Of a stretch of DNA of 64,000 nt, positions 36,101-44,203 are shown piece after piece. Below the pieces are notes generated by a model, which did not search any database, was not told the origin of the DNA, and saw only the letters and a program-made list of their open reading frames with translations. Numbering within the stretch: the stretch's first letter is position 1; the number at the start of each line of letters is the position of its first letter. The stretch is from Aeromonas schubertii (GTDB taxonomy: Bacteria; Pseudomonadota; Gammaproteobacteria; Enterobacterales; Aeromonadaceae): assembly GCF_000820105.1 (NCBI RefSeq), contig NZ_CDDB01000001.1:1-64000 (forward strand). Reading direction: 5' to 3'. A program made the position numbers and the translations under genes.

Positions 36101-37276
36101 CACCTGACAGACGCGGCCCGCTTCATCGGCCAGGTTCTCCACCGGATTGGTGAGCATCAAAAAGCGCACCCCTTCGTGCTCCGCCTCGTCGATCTCATAG
36201 GCCTCGGCGGGCATCTCGGCGCGGGTGCGGCGATAGATAAGGGTGGTCTCGGCGCCGAGGCGCACCGCAGTGCGGGCGCAGTCGATGGCGGTATTGCCAC
36301 CGCCTATCACCGCCACCCGTTTGCCGGTGGTGAGGCGCTGCTCCAGCATCCGATCCTTGAGGTAGTCGACCCCCAGATAACAGCCTTCGAGAGTGCTGCC
36401 CGGGTACTCCATGGGCACCGCCTTGGAGGCGCCGACCGCCAGACAGACGGCATCGTACTCCTGGCACAGGGCCGAGAGGCCGAGATCGTGCCCCAGCCGC
36501 ACCCCGGTGTGGATTCGCATGCCACTTTGGCACATCAAGGCGATCTCCTGATCGAGGATCCCCTTGGGCAGGCGGTACTCGGGGATGCCGTAGCGCAGCC
36601 AGCCGCCGGCTTCGGGCATCGCCTCGAAGAGATCGACCTCAAACCCCTCATAGCCCAGGTAGTAACCGCAGGTGAGCCCCCCCGGGCCGCTGCCGATGAT
36701 GGCGACCCGCTTGCCCTTGGCGGGCTTTTTCTCGGGCTGCCAGGGGTCGGCCAGATCCAGATCGGCGGCGTGGCGCTTGAGCTGGCGGATGGCCAGCGGC
36801 TCATCCACCAGGGCGCGACGACACTGCGCCTCACAAAACGCCGGGCAGACCCGGCCGATGGAGAGCGGCATGGGCAGGGTCTGCTTGATGACGGCGGTGG
36901 CCGCCCGGTGATCCCCCATGGCGATATGGTGCAGGTAAGACTGGATATCCACCCCGGCCGGGCAGGCCCGCTGGCAGGGGGCCTCGCAGTCGGCGTAGTG
37001 ATCCGAGAGGATGCGCCCCAGGGCCGATGTGCGGTGGGCGCTGAGCGCCGCCGAGTCGGTGGTGATCACCATCCCCTCGACCGGATGGGTCTGGCAGGCG
37101 CGGCGGATGCCGGCGCCGGCTATCTCGACGGCGCAGAGATCGCAGGGGGCCTTGGGGTCGTGCGGGTGGTCACCGCACAGGGAGGGGATGTCGACATGGT
37201 GCTGTTTGGCAATCTGGAGCAGGGTGTGGCTCGGATCAACGGCCAGCCGGGCTCCATCGAGAGTGACAGTGAGCAT
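33116..37276 (-). CDS. GltD-like / formate dehydrogenase alpha (FdhF-type) fusion oxidoreductase, Cys form
   Basis: 1386 residues. Order: plant-type [2Fe-2S] region (PSLCGDHPHDPKAPCDLCAV), GltD-like Cys cluster (CEAPCQRACPAGVDIQ) and two Rossmann folds (VAIIGSGPGGLTCGYYL, VAVIGGGNTAIDCARTA), a linker with CLECGCQANTDC, two [4Fe-4S] ferredoxin motifs (CIGCGQCVQAC, CVQCGACVQVCP), the FdhF [4Fe-4S] motif (CTYCGVGCGV) and the bis-MGD domain. The Mo ligand is Cys825 in HCARLCHAS, so no selenocysteine is needed. Such fusions would join formate (or related) oxidation directly to NAD(P)H. Cytoplasmic, no Tat signal. Substrate is not proven. No strong ribosome site is seen before the ATG. Confidence 0.85.
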   Translation of the reverse strand: MLTVTLDGARLAVDPSHTLLQIAKQHHVDIPSLCGDHPHDPKAPCDLCAVEIAGAGIRRACQTHPVEGMVITTDSAALSAHRTSALGRILSDHYADCEAPCQRACPAGVDIQSYLHHIAMGDHRAATAVIKQTLPMPLSIGRVCPAFCEAQCRRALVDEPLAIRQLKRHAADLDLADPWQPEKKPAKGKRVAIIGSGPGGLTCGYYLGYEGFEVDLFEAMPEAGGWLRYGIPEYRLPKGILDQEIALMCQSGMRIHTGVRLGHDLGLSALCQEYDAVCLAVGASKAVPMEYPGSTLEGCYLGVDYLKDRMLEQRLTTGKRVAVIGGGNTAIDCARTAVRLGAETTLIYRRTRAEMPAEAYEIDEAEHEGVRFLMLTNPVENLADEAGRVCQVRLEKMALGEPDASGRRRPEPTGEFMVEAFDTVIAAVSQKPDLSFMEREFMPLPFTRWQTLASHPETMHSGHHNLFAIGDLRRGPATAIEAVADGRKAALAIDHFLHGTMVDPVRPFNASKAPSLKQVDPAQFAHLKKIARAIMPHLGERTGSFAEVEQGFDDAAARTEASRCLECGCQANTDCALRDYATEYQVDQSALDTRECQKFAVDNSSEFIVFDANRCIGCGQCVQACNEQAVQGVLRFANNSDGTLSTRPQCEAGVAMGDSRCVQCGACVQVCPTGALVDARHKSQGRTGLLTPVNTICTYCGVGCGVTLYVDEATQRIRYVEGNRHSPVNRGLLCVKGRFGFDFIQSEERLTTPLVRKHGELVPASWEEAIALVAERFGAIRAEHGSDALAGFSSAKTTNEENYLFQKLMRRELGTNNVDHCARLCHASTVTGLEASLGSGAMTNDIPSIDHSDLIFIIGSDTSAAHPVIGSRIKQVVRSGKARLVVADPKRIGMADHASLYVAQRPGTDVMLLNGIMQQIIRHDWHDKGYIAERVEGFEALKAEVLSPDYAPDKVALITGVPAGQVMELARLIGTAKRTAVYYSMGITQHTTGHDNVRAIANLQLLCGNIGIEGGGINPLRGQSNVQGACDMGALPNNFPGYQKVDDPQAHARFVAAWQAPWLSTRPGLTLTETIDAACAGTIKGLYVMGENPVLSDPDQHHVIEGLKRLDFLVVQDIFLSETAQLADVVLPSCSFAEKSGHFTNTERRVQRLSPAIKGPGQAREDGWIIQQIANAMGGDWHYQSVAEITAEICRVTPQYAGIHWDKVGPAGLQWPCNDAAPEGTRLLHTRQFTRGKGQMVATPFRYAAELPDETYPMVLTTGRLLEQFHTGTMTRKTKGLDKLAGPRVMMSVVDAQRLGIGNSERVRVTSRRGHIELPAFVTKRMQPGVVFIPFHFAEAPANRLTINATDPHAKIPEFKVAAVRIDRMSDHQPRQERRAEPQSAC

Positions 37277-37529
37277 GGCGTGGGGTACTCGGGTTAGGTC
37301 GCAGAAAATGCTGCATCTGGCAGGGCCAGCAGGGAAGGCGAAGGAGGATCGCCGAGTGTGGCCCCCACCATAGCAAAGGTGGGCGGTAGCAAGATTTGAT
37401 TCCGGACAGGTTATGGGCGCAAAAGGAAAACGGTTTCATCGCCCCGGGATCCGGATCGCGCGCTTTTCCCTCGGGGGAAGTCTTTCACGGGAATAGAAGG
37501 GCAGGGGTTGTCGCGCGCGTTTAATATTA

Positions 37530-37543
37530 TTGATCCCGGTCAA
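37530..37543. promoter_or_regulatory. FNR-type box between the formate dehydrogenase fusion and the DUF6979-like gene
   Basis: TTGATCCCGGTCAA matches the FNR/CRP-family anaerobic box (TTGAT-N4-ATCAA) at nine of ten fixed positions. It lies 254 bases before the minus-strand dehydrogenase and 119 bases before the plus-strand gene; which promoter it serves is unclear. The rest of 37277-37661 is partly AT-rich with no gene. Confidence 0.5.
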
Positions 37544-37661
37544 TCTTGAATTATGAAATTAAAAACAGAGAGGTCAGCAATAGGTGAATACGATGGAGGT
37601 AATAGAAAATTACCGGGTTATTTAATTTCCCTCATCCCCTATGGTGTGTAAAAAGGGGGTG

Positions 37662-38102
37662 ATGATGATTATTTATGGGAAATATGGCGGCGTGGCGCTG
37701 CGGGCCGTTCATCTGATGGTGCAAAACCACTATGGCCATGGGGCTGCCTGGGATATGGCCATCGCCGAGGCCTTCGGCGAGCAGGGGAGTGTCAGGTATA
37801 AAAACAACCCCAGGGTGACCTTTCTGACCCTCTGCAGCCTGGGGGTGGTGGGGTGCATACTCCCTTGCGGCTATGACGCCGCCCCCAAGACCCGGGCCCA
37901 TGTGCTGCGTGCCCTCGAGCTCCTCGCCCGGCGTGAGCCGACCACCCCCATCAACCCCGACCTCCTGTGGCAAGAGGTGATCGCAAAGGATAAGGGAAAG
38001 GCCAAGCATAACAATCAGATGGATGTGGTGCTGACGCTCTGGTCGGCCCGCATCATCGAGCTGGGGGGGCACCGCTTTGCGCTCAGTCCCGAGGGGATAT
38101 AG
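37662..38102 (+). CDS. small cytoplasmic protein, DUF6979-like
   Basis: 146 residues from ATG 37662 (or the next ATG, 37665), chosen because AAGGGGG lies just before; an ATG at 37641 lacks a site. The pattern KYGGVALRAVHLM ... AWDMAIAEAFG ... RVTFLTLCSLGVVGCI ... ALELLARR fits the DUF6979 family as I recall it. No signal peptide and no membrane segment. Function unknown; single gene with a terminator behind it and an FNR-type box upstream. Confidence 0.6.
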   Translation: MMIIYGKYGGVALRAVHLMVQNHYGHGAAWDMAIAEAFGEQGSVRYKNNPRVTFLTLCSLGVVGCILPCGYDAAPKTRAHVLRALELLARREPTTPINPDLLWQEVIAKDKGKAKHNNQMDVVLTLWSARIIELGGHRFALSPEGI

Positions 38103-38104
38103 GA

Positions 38105-38127
38105 AGCCAGGGCGACCCCTGGCTTTC
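38105..38127. terminator. terminator between the convergent genes at 38 kb
   Basis: AGCCAGGG / CCCTGGCT with a CGAC loop, then TTTC; lies between two converging stop codons and may serve both strands. Confidence 0.75.
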
Positions 38128-38132
38128 GGTGA

Positions 38133-38762
38133 TCACTTCACCCGGATCAGGGTATCGCCATCCGTGTGGGCGAAGGGCTTGCCATAGACCTGCAGGCTGG
38201 TGGTCTGGCTGTAGGTGATGCGATCCGGGGTGGAGAGATCCAGGGTCATGGCGAAGTCGGTGGTGCTGTCGTTGGCGGTCATATAGCTGCTCTCGGCGAT
38301 GCCCCGCTTGCCCGCGCCAAACGCTATCTTGCTGCCCACCTTCCCCTCTGTGGTGATGCAGACCGCGCGTGGAATGCAGAAGCTGTTGTAAATCATCTGG
38401 TTTTTCTTGTCATAGATCAGGTAGCCGCGCTGGTCATGAAACTTGCCGTTGTCGCGCTTTCGAAAGACCTCCTGCTTGTAGTACATGGCGACCAGGTACT
38501 GATCGCTGGCGTTTTTGGCATCGGCCGCCGGCTCGAAGGTGATGGTCTCGTAGTAGGGCTCGACCGCCGGCCCCCCCTTGCCCACCTTGCTGCCCTCCTG
38601 GCCCGGGGCCACGTCGACACCCCCCGCATCCACGCTCTTCCAGGTACCGGCCAGGTGGGCCAGGGGGCCGAAGTCGAGGCCATTGATCATCGTCTCTGAC
38701 TGCGCGTGTGCCAGGGTGGCGCCCGCCAACAAGATGGCCGGGATAATATAGTTGTTCATCAT
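38133..38762 (-). CDS. exported haem-binding-type beta-barrel protein (THAP4/nitrobindin-like)
   Basis: 209 residues from the ATG at 38762 (MMNNYIIPAILL), which follows CGGAG; an ATG six codons upstream lacks a site. A signal peptide is clear, with cleavage probably after AHA (ATLAHA-QSE), so the protein is periplasmic. The mature part opens with DFGPLAHLAGTWKS and has GYLIYDKKNQMIYNSF, the pattern of FABP-like ten-stranded barrels of the DUF1794/THAP4 group, some of which bind haem. The haem-ligand histidine cannot be fixed from sequence. Single gene with its own promoter. Confidence 0.65.
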   Translation of the reverse strand: MMNNYIIPAILLAGATLAHAQSETMINGLDFGPLAHLAGTWKSVDAGGVDVAPGQEGSKVGKGGPAVEPYYETITFEPAADAKNASDQYLVAMYYKQEVFRKRDNGKFHDQRGYLIYDKKNQMIYNSFCIPRAVCITTEGKVGSKIAFGAGKRGIAESSYMTANDSTTDFAMTLDLSTPDRITYSQTTSLQVYGKPFAHTDGDTLIRVK

Positions 38763-38812
38763 AACTCCGTTGGATTTCATTATTTATAATGGTGCTCTGG
38801 TGAGCCGAAGAC

Positions 38813-38842
38813 ACCATATCCACCGGAGAAAAACAGCGTCAA
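38813..38842 (-). promoter_or_regulatory. sigma-70 promoter for the haem-barrel gene
   Basis: On the minus strand TTGACG (38842-38837), 18 bases, TATGGT (38818-38813). About 40 bases of leader precede the ATG. The remaining bases to 39027 are AT-rich without a recognisable element. Confidence 0.5.
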
Positions 38843-39027
38843 TCGACAATTTCAGTGCGCGTCGATTTATGTGAAATCGGGTTTGCTTTTACGGGGGGTA
38901 AATAAACCAATGATGATGCAGGGCAAATTTGAATTTTTAAATAAAGAATCCACGCTTGCGATGGATCAATATTAACGTTCAGGCCGGGGTGCGCAGCGGT
39001 GGGCCGCCGTGACGGCCCCTCGGTGCC

Positions 39028-40782
39028 TCAGAGACGGGAGGCGAAATGGTGGTTCACCAACGTGATGAAGTTGCGCTTGCGCTTGTGCTCGGCCACCAAC
39101 GCCTCGAGCTGTTGGTTAAAGTGCTCCTGCTGCGCCTTGTCATCCCCCAGGGATTGCTCGCACTGGCGCAGGGCCGCCACCGCCTGCTCATACCCCTCAT
39201 TGTGACCGCTCACCACATAGCTGGCGGCCACCCGGAAGCAATAACCGATGGCCAGCAAGGGGTCGGTTGGCGCTATCTTGTCGGCCAGGGTGAGCAGCAG
39301 CCGTGGGCTTATCTTGTGCGTGGCCACCCAGTCGCAGGCATCGTGTAGCCGCTCCTGATCCAGATAGAAGTGCACCAATGCATCATGGGGCTGGGGGGAG
39401 TCGACGACTTGCTTCACGGAGGCCCTCTCCTTGAGGTGCCGCTCGACCCAGGGCAGCAGGGTCTCATCGTGCCACTCCAGTTGCTGCTGTAGCTGGCGCA
39501 GATGCTTGAACCCGTCAAAATGGGGAAGCCGCTCAAACCTGCCCCTGGCCAGCCGCCATGCCCGCGCCTTGTCCCCCAGGGCGATAGAGAGGGTAATGTC
39601 CGCCTCGTCACAGGCGTCGGTTTCATAGGGCGGCTTCGCCTGCTTGCGCGCCTTGGCGAGCCAAAACTCCCCCTCCAGCGGCTCGCCATGGTCGCAGCAT
39701 AAGGTGCACAGTGCGAGCCAATCCCGGGTGGTGCTGGCGATGCTGGCCTGCACGGTCAGTTCGCGGCGCCAGTCGCCCACGGCGTGGGCAGCCTCCAGCA
39801 AGGGGTGAGCATAACGCTGCAGCGTCCACTCATACCCATAACCCGGCTCTCGCGCCGCCAGCAAGCTGGCGAGTTTTTCCTCGCAGCGCGCCAGAAAGCG
39901 CGCACTGCGCACCAGATCGCCGAAGGCTTTCTCGTCGGGGAAGACATCTTTGGGCTGCTCAAGCAGGTGAGTAAAGAGCCAGTCGACCTTCTCACTTTCT
40001 GACCAGGAGAGGCGAGCGAAGAGGGCGGGCAGGCGTTTACACATGGCCCTCTCCAGCTCGAAGCGCTCGCCATTGGAATCATTAATCTGCTGCAGCACCT
40101 GATTGAGTCGCTCAAGCGCATACCAGGTCAGTGCCCACTGCTGATCCAGCAGCAGGGTATCGACCCCCTCCCAAATCCCCTCAAACAGTGCTTCGGCCTC
40201 ACTGAAGTAGTCGCTCACCTCCCGCCACTCCCACACAGCCAGTATGGGCAGCGCCTTGTTGATCAGCGTTTTCAGTTTGGCCGGCGAGAGCGTCTGTTTA
40301 CTCAGATCCACTTTTCTCAACCAATAGTCCCAACGTTTGGGCTCGCGCTCGAGTTCATCGAGCAGCAGCTCGAGCAGGGCCGGTTTCTCCTGCCGCTCGA
40401 AATAGCCGCGCAATCTGGCCCGTTCATCGGGCTCCTGTGCCACTGCCCCCTCCTCACCGTCCAAGCCGCTGAGCTGCAGATTGAAGGCCAGCGCGGTGGC
40501 CACCCCGTGTTTGCAGATCGTCTGATAATCGGCGGCGGGGCAGTCGCAGTGGCTGACCAGCTCGGGCCCCATCTCGAGCCTGACCCGATAGAGGTGGCTG
40601 CCCTGCACCTGGGCACTGAGGGTATTGCCATCCTGGCCGAGTTGCTGCACCGCCCCCTGGACGGCCAGAGTTAATCCCTTGGCAAAGCTGGCCTCGCCGC
40701 TTTGCGCCTTGAGCTCGTCAATATCGATCGGTGCAGGGTCTTGGGGGGAGTGGCTGGCCAAGGGGCGCTCCTTCAACAGCAT
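39028..40782 (-). CDS. SWIM zinc-finger protein with DUF6880-like C-terminal region
   Basis: 584 residues. A SWIM motif CxCx8CxH is complete at Cys79, Cys81, Cys90 and His92 (HCDCPAADYQTICKHG). The remainder is helical, repeat-like sequence rich in Leu, Trp and Glu, resembling DUF6880. SWIM domains bind DNA or proteins; bacterial examples often stand beside SNF2 helicases, but none is here. It lies 36 bases downstream of a J-domain-like gene at the outer end of a minus-strand defence island, so the two are probably co-transcribed. A defence role is guilt by association only. Confidence 0.7.
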   Translation of the reverse strand: MLLKERPLASHSPQDPAPIDIDELKAQSGEASFAKGLTLAVQGAVQQLGQDGNTLSAQVQGSHLYRVRLEMGPELVSHCDCPAADYQTICKHGVATALAFNLQLSGLDGEEGAVAQEPDERARLRGYFERQEKPALLELLLDELEREPKRWDYWLRKVDLSKQTLSPAKLKTLINKALPILAVWEWREVSDYFSEAEALFEGIWEGVDTLLLDQQWALTWYALERLNQVLQQINDSNGERFELERAMCKRLPALFARLSWSESEKVDWLFTHLLEQPKDVFPDEKAFGDLVRSARFLARCEEKLASLLAAREPGYGYEWTLQRYAHPLLEAAHAVGDWRRELTVQASIASTTRDWLALCTLCCDHGEPLEGEFWLAKARKQAKPPYETDACDEADITLSIALGDKARAWRLARGRFERLPHFDGFKHLRQLQQQLEWHDETLLPWVERHLKERASVKQVVDSPQPHDALVHFYLDQERLHDACDWVATHKISPRLLLTLADKIAPTDPLLAIGYCFRVAASYVVSGHNEGYEQAVAALRQCEQSLGDDKAQQEHFNQQLEALVAEHKRKRNFITLVNHHFASRL

Positions 40783-40818
40783 GAAACGGGTCAGGGGATG
40801 CCGCGCATCCCACCGGGG

Positions 40819-42009
40819 TTAGCGAAAGAAGAACCCGTCAAAGCCAGAGTGTGCATCCCAAATGGCGTGTTGACGCTCGTCCCAGAGCCGGGAGAGATAG
40901 GGTTTGAGGGTTGCCAGGGTGGTGATGGTGGCGAGCAGCTCTTGCAACTGCGCGATGTCGCGCTGCAGATACTGCTGGTGATCGTCAAAGGCGAGCTCGG
41001 TCTTCTTCTTCGAGCTCTGTTTAAACTTGAGCAAAACGGCCCCCTGCAGCCCTTCGCCCTGGCTGTAGTAACGCACCTCCAGCTCATGGACCTTCTGCTT
41101 GAGGGCGGGATTGATGGCCGCCAGGTTCTCATCACTGAGCAGGTTGTCGGCCTCGGGCAGATGGGTGTGTGCCAGGTGCAGCAGGGTGAACATATCCCGC
41201 GTCTCCCACGCCTGGCTCAGCACTCCCATGATGCGGGTCTTCTCATCGCGCTTGACCGGGTCTTGCTCCCGATCCGGGTGCAGCGCCATCGTCAGCTTGC
41301 GATAGAGCTGTTTGAGGGTCGAGTTATCCAGCAGCTGCTCAACCTTGGCCCTGGCCTCGGTGTGGGCCTTGCCATGGCGGTGCTGCCTGCGTGTGAAGGG
41401 CTCGTCATCGGCAAACGGCTCCTCGTCAATATCCGGCGCCTCCTCTTCCCACCCCTCTTCATCGGCGGCGGCCTTTTCAAACTGCGCCCGCATATAGTCG
41501 CGCAGCTTCTCGGGATCTTTCACCATCTCGCGCAGCAGCTCGATATCATCCGGGCTCTCACCAAACTCCTCTTGCAGCAGCTGGGTGATAAAGTCGCATT
41601 GTGCCTCGATCATCTCCTCATCGAACTGGGTCACACTACCCGCCTGCACCGCCATATAGAGGGCGTGCAGGTCCAGCTCGCCCCGAAACGGGTTGGATTC
41701 GAGATAGTCCATCATCTCGTTGAGCCAGTGGTGGAGCATCTCCCGCTGCCAGCGGATAAGGCTCTTGCGGGCGGTAAAGCCGGCCAGCCGCTGGCAAAGC
41801 CGGAATATCAGCGCGCACTGCTCGCGCTCGAGGGGCTCAATGTCGCTGACAAAGCGCTGATAGATATCCGCCCCCTCTTTCTCCTGCTTGGCCAGCTTGG
41901 CCTGCAGCTTCTCGATGGCCTGCCACTGGCGATGAAAATAGGCGAGGGCCGCACTGTCGTGCTGCGGGGTGGCCGCTTTGGCCTTGGTGTTGCGCTTGGT
42001 CAGTGACAT
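40819..42009 (-). CDS. J-domain-like (DnaJ-type) protein
   Basis: 396 residues from ATG 42009 (MSLTKRNTKAK), which has GGAG six bases upstream; a longer frame starts at 42033. Near the middle TLKQLYRKLTMALHPDREQD contains the HPD tripeptide (residues 245-247) of J domains, followed by EKTRIMGVLSQAWE as in helix IV, preceded by a very acidic linker (about 180-205). J domains stimulate Hsp70 ATPases; here the domain is internal rather than N-terminal. The rest shows no known domain. Neighbours are a SWIM protein downstream and Septu genes upstream, 154 bases away. Confidence 0.6.
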   Translation of the reverse strand: MSLTKRNTKAKAATPQHDSAALAYFHRQWQAIEKLQAKLAKQEKEGADIYQRFVSDIEPLEREQCALIFRLCQRLAGFTARKSLIRWQREMLHHWLNEMMDYLESNPFRGELDLHALYMAVQAGSVTQFDEEMIEAQCDFITQLLQEEFGESPDDIELLREMVKDPEKLRDYMRAQFEKAAADEEGWEEEAPDIDEEPFADDEPFTRRQHRHGKAHTEARAKVEQLLDNSTLKQLYRKLTMALHPDREQDPVKRDEKTRIMGVLSQAWETRDMFTLLHLAHTHLPEADNLLSDENLAAINPALKQKVHELEVRYYSQGEGLQGAVLLKFKQSSKKKTELAFDDHQQYLQRDIAQLQELLATITTLATLKPYLSRLWDERQHAIWDAHSGFDGFFFR

Positions 42010-42163
42010 GGGGGCTCCGGAGTCGAGAATCACAGCGGGCGGTTGCCGCAGCAGCTTACCAGAGCAGGTGGGGTGCGCCTACCCTCCTGGTTTGCTGCCG
42101 GAGCAAAGCGCACGAGGTGTACCGAGGTTGTGGTCCCGAGTCACCCAGGCGGGCACGCAATCG

Positions 42164-42814
42164 CTAGAGCTGACTGCGCAGTATGTTCACCAGTACAGGT
42201 GCGAAGGGCTCCAGCTTGCCTTGTTTGGGTTGGCACAGATCTTCGATCAGCATTGCCAGCAGTTGTGCATCATCTTCCAGCGCCAGTGCCTGCTGATCGT
42301 CGCCATAGTGGGTCCAAATCAGGCTATCCACCAGCTGTTTGCGCTTGGCAACCAGCACCTTGTTGCTTTGCTCCGTGTCACCCAGATTGAGTACCCGGAT
42401 CGCCTCTTTGGCTCTTTCAGTCACCCCCTCAACCCGGCCACTCCATTTAAAGCGCAGCTCGGTTTCACACTCAGGCATCAGCGGGGTCAACGGCAGGGGC
42501 TGCGAGCCATGGGCGGCATCGCACTGCTTCGGCGTTTTGCAACTGGCTACCAGATTGCTGAAATCCATGGTGCGGTTGGGGGCGAGATCCCGCGCCTCAA
42601 CATGCTCGTTCATGGTGTCTTCACTGGTGCCGCTGATGGCCTGGCAACAGTAGGCGCAGAGATGGAATTGCTCAGCAGCACAAGCCTCTCGGATATGCTG
42701 GCGAATCGCCTGACCCTCTTCATCGTTGGGTAGGTCGTGATATCGAGCATGAGGATGTTGACGTTTGAATGCCGCCAGGCTCGCGGGCTCTTGTCCTTTG
42801 TCAATCTTGCGCAC
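42164..42814 (-). CDS. ptuB: PtuB, HNH endonuclease of a Septu defence system
   Basis: 216 residues. The HNH core is visible: CAYCCQAIS (zinc Cys pair), MNEHVEARD with the catalytic His, the Asn in FSNLVASC and the later Cys pair SC...QC, as in PtuB and retron-associated HNH proteins. It overlaps ptuA by 14 bases. In Septu, PtuA and PtuB form a complex that blocks phage growth. No reverse transcriptase or ncRNA is seen nearby, so a retron is unlikely. The wide N-terminal KxDKGQEPASLAAF pattern fits the family too. Confidence 0.82.
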   Translation of the reverse strand: MRKIDKGQEPASLAAFKRQHPHARYHDLPNDEEGQAIRQHIREACAAEQFHLCAYCCQAISGTSEDTMNEHVEARDLAPNRTMDFSNLVASCKTPKQCDAAHGSQPLPLTPLMPECETELRFKWSGRVEGVTERAKEAIRVLNLGDTEQSNKVLVAKRKQLVDSLIWTHYGDDQQALALEDDAQLLAMLIEDLCQPKQGKLEPFAPVLVNILRSQL

Positions 42815-44129
42815 GGCGCAGCTCCTCCTTGCGCAGCAGCAGGCTGGCCTTGGTCAGCTCCAGATTGTTGGCAGGTAGCTCGGCCTTCAGCTCGGCCAGC
42901 AGGGCATTGGCCTTATCAAAATGCCGATCCTGAATCAGATCGAGCAAGTCGTTGAGTCGGTTTGCCACCCGCTCATTGCGAATAGCGGTATCCATCACCT
43001 CCAGCAGCACCGAGTTCGCATCCTGACCGTATTGGGACGGCACTTCAGTGAGTTCACCGTTATCAAGCGAATAGACCAGTACATCTTTGCAATCGCTGAT
43101 CACCAGGGGGGAGTGGGTGGTCAGCACAAACTGACAGTTGGGGAAGGTATCGGTGAGCCGCTGGATGATGGTGCGTGCCCATTGCGGGTGCAGGTGCATG
43201 TCCACCTCGTCGATCAGCACCACCCCATCGCCATGCAGGGGATTTTCCAGCTCCGGATTCATCATGGCGAGGCGGCGGGCGATATCGCCCACCAGCGCCA
43301 TCAGGGATTTCTCCCCTTGCGACAGTTGCAACACATTGAAGGTCTGACCCTCTTTATCGATGGACATATGCAGGCGCGGCTTGCGGCGCACCTTCAGATT
43401 TTCAAAGCCCGGCATAAAGTTGGCTATCGCCACGCGCACGGCGGTCAGCTGCCGATCCCGGGCCGAGGCTTGCTGCTGTTGCAAGGTTTGCCAGATAGAA
43501 GGGGCGAGCGTCTTCTCTAGCTGCTTCAATACATCCTCGGGGATCACCGACTCGTTCTCGCTATCTTCCCGTTCGCGAAACCACTCGAAGAAACGGCGAA
43601 AATCGACCCCCTGATTCAGGGAGTTGTCGTAGCCATCGAGCTGGAAGAATGAGTGCCGCTCTTTGATCTTGAGGGGGATATCCAGCACCCCCCGCTCGAC
43701 AGGATAGAAGGCGATCAGGGGCACGCTGACATTTTCCTGCTCTGTCAATCGTGCTCGATACTCATCGGCCAGCTTGCTGGCATCAACCAATATGGATTGC
43801 TCGTTGCTCTTGCGGCCTGCACGGGTCCTGGTGAGTGACCAACGGTATTCGCGCTGCTGATCGTGTAGTTGAAGAGAGACCACTGCGGTATTGGCACCAT
43901 TGAGGATGACCTCTTCCGGGATGGGGCTGCCGTTGCCTTTGTCGCTGCGCAAACGGGCAACAAACCAGCTGAGCGAGGTTGCCAACGATTTGAGTACCGA
44001 GGTTTTGCCTGCGCCATTGTTGCCGATCAGCACAGTTACCTTCGAGTTGACCCGCTGCGTGGGGGCAAACTCGATGGCAAGACGCTCAAAACGCCCCAGA
44101 TTGTCGAGGGTGAGTTGTTTGATTTCCAT
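42801..44129 (-). CDS. ptuA: PtuA, SMC/ABC-type ATPase of a Septu defence system
   Basis: 442 residues. ABC-ATPase motifs: Walker A LIGNNGAGKTSVLKSLA (about 34-50), signature LSQGEKSLMA, Walker B VVLIDEVDMHLHPQW and H-switch VLTTHSPLVI. The spacing and the lack of long coiled coils fit PtuA-type (OLD/RecF-like) ATPases. The neighbouring HNH gene overlaps its 3' end, which is the defining Septu layout. The ATG at 44129 follows AGGAAT. PtuA probably senses phage attack and gates PtuB; the trigger cannot be read from sequence. Confidence 0.85.
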   Translation of the reverse strand: MEIKQLTLDNLGRFERLAIEFAPTQRVNSKVTVLIGNNGAGKTSVLKSLATSLSWFVARLRSDKGNGSPIPEEVILNGANTAVVSLQLHDQQREYRWSLTRTRAGRKSNEQSILVDASKLADEYRARLTEQENVSVPLIAFYPVERGVLDIPLKIKERHSFFQLDGYDNSLNQGVDFRRFFEWFREREDSENESVIPEDVLKQLEKTLAPSIWQTLQQQQASARDRQLTAVRVAIANFMPGFENLKVRRKPRLHMSIDKEGQTFNVLQLSQGEKSLMALVGDIARRLAMMNPELENPLHGDGVVLIDEVDMHLHPQWARTIIQRLTDTFPNCQFVLTTHSPLVISDCKDVLVYSLDNGELTEVPSQYGQDANSVLLEVMDTAIRNERVANRLNDLLDLIQDRHFDKANALLAELKAELPANNLELTKASLLLRKEELRRAQD

Positions 44130-44203
44130 GCTCTATTCCTGTTTCTGCGGCCAACACGACCTTATCTCGCCAGCACTTGGCTGACAACCCGCCGAATGTT
44201 GCC

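Noticed and set aside
35234..37297. 687-codon plus-strand reading frame
   Set aside because: Antisense to the formate dehydrogenase fusion, which has complete motifs.
33005..39020. Left attachment repeat of the ssrA 3' end
   Set aside because: I looked for the T-arm/acceptor sequence by eye and saw no second copy.
42164..44129. Retron system
   Set aside because: ATPase-HNH pair present, but no reverse transcriptase gene or ncRNA nearby.
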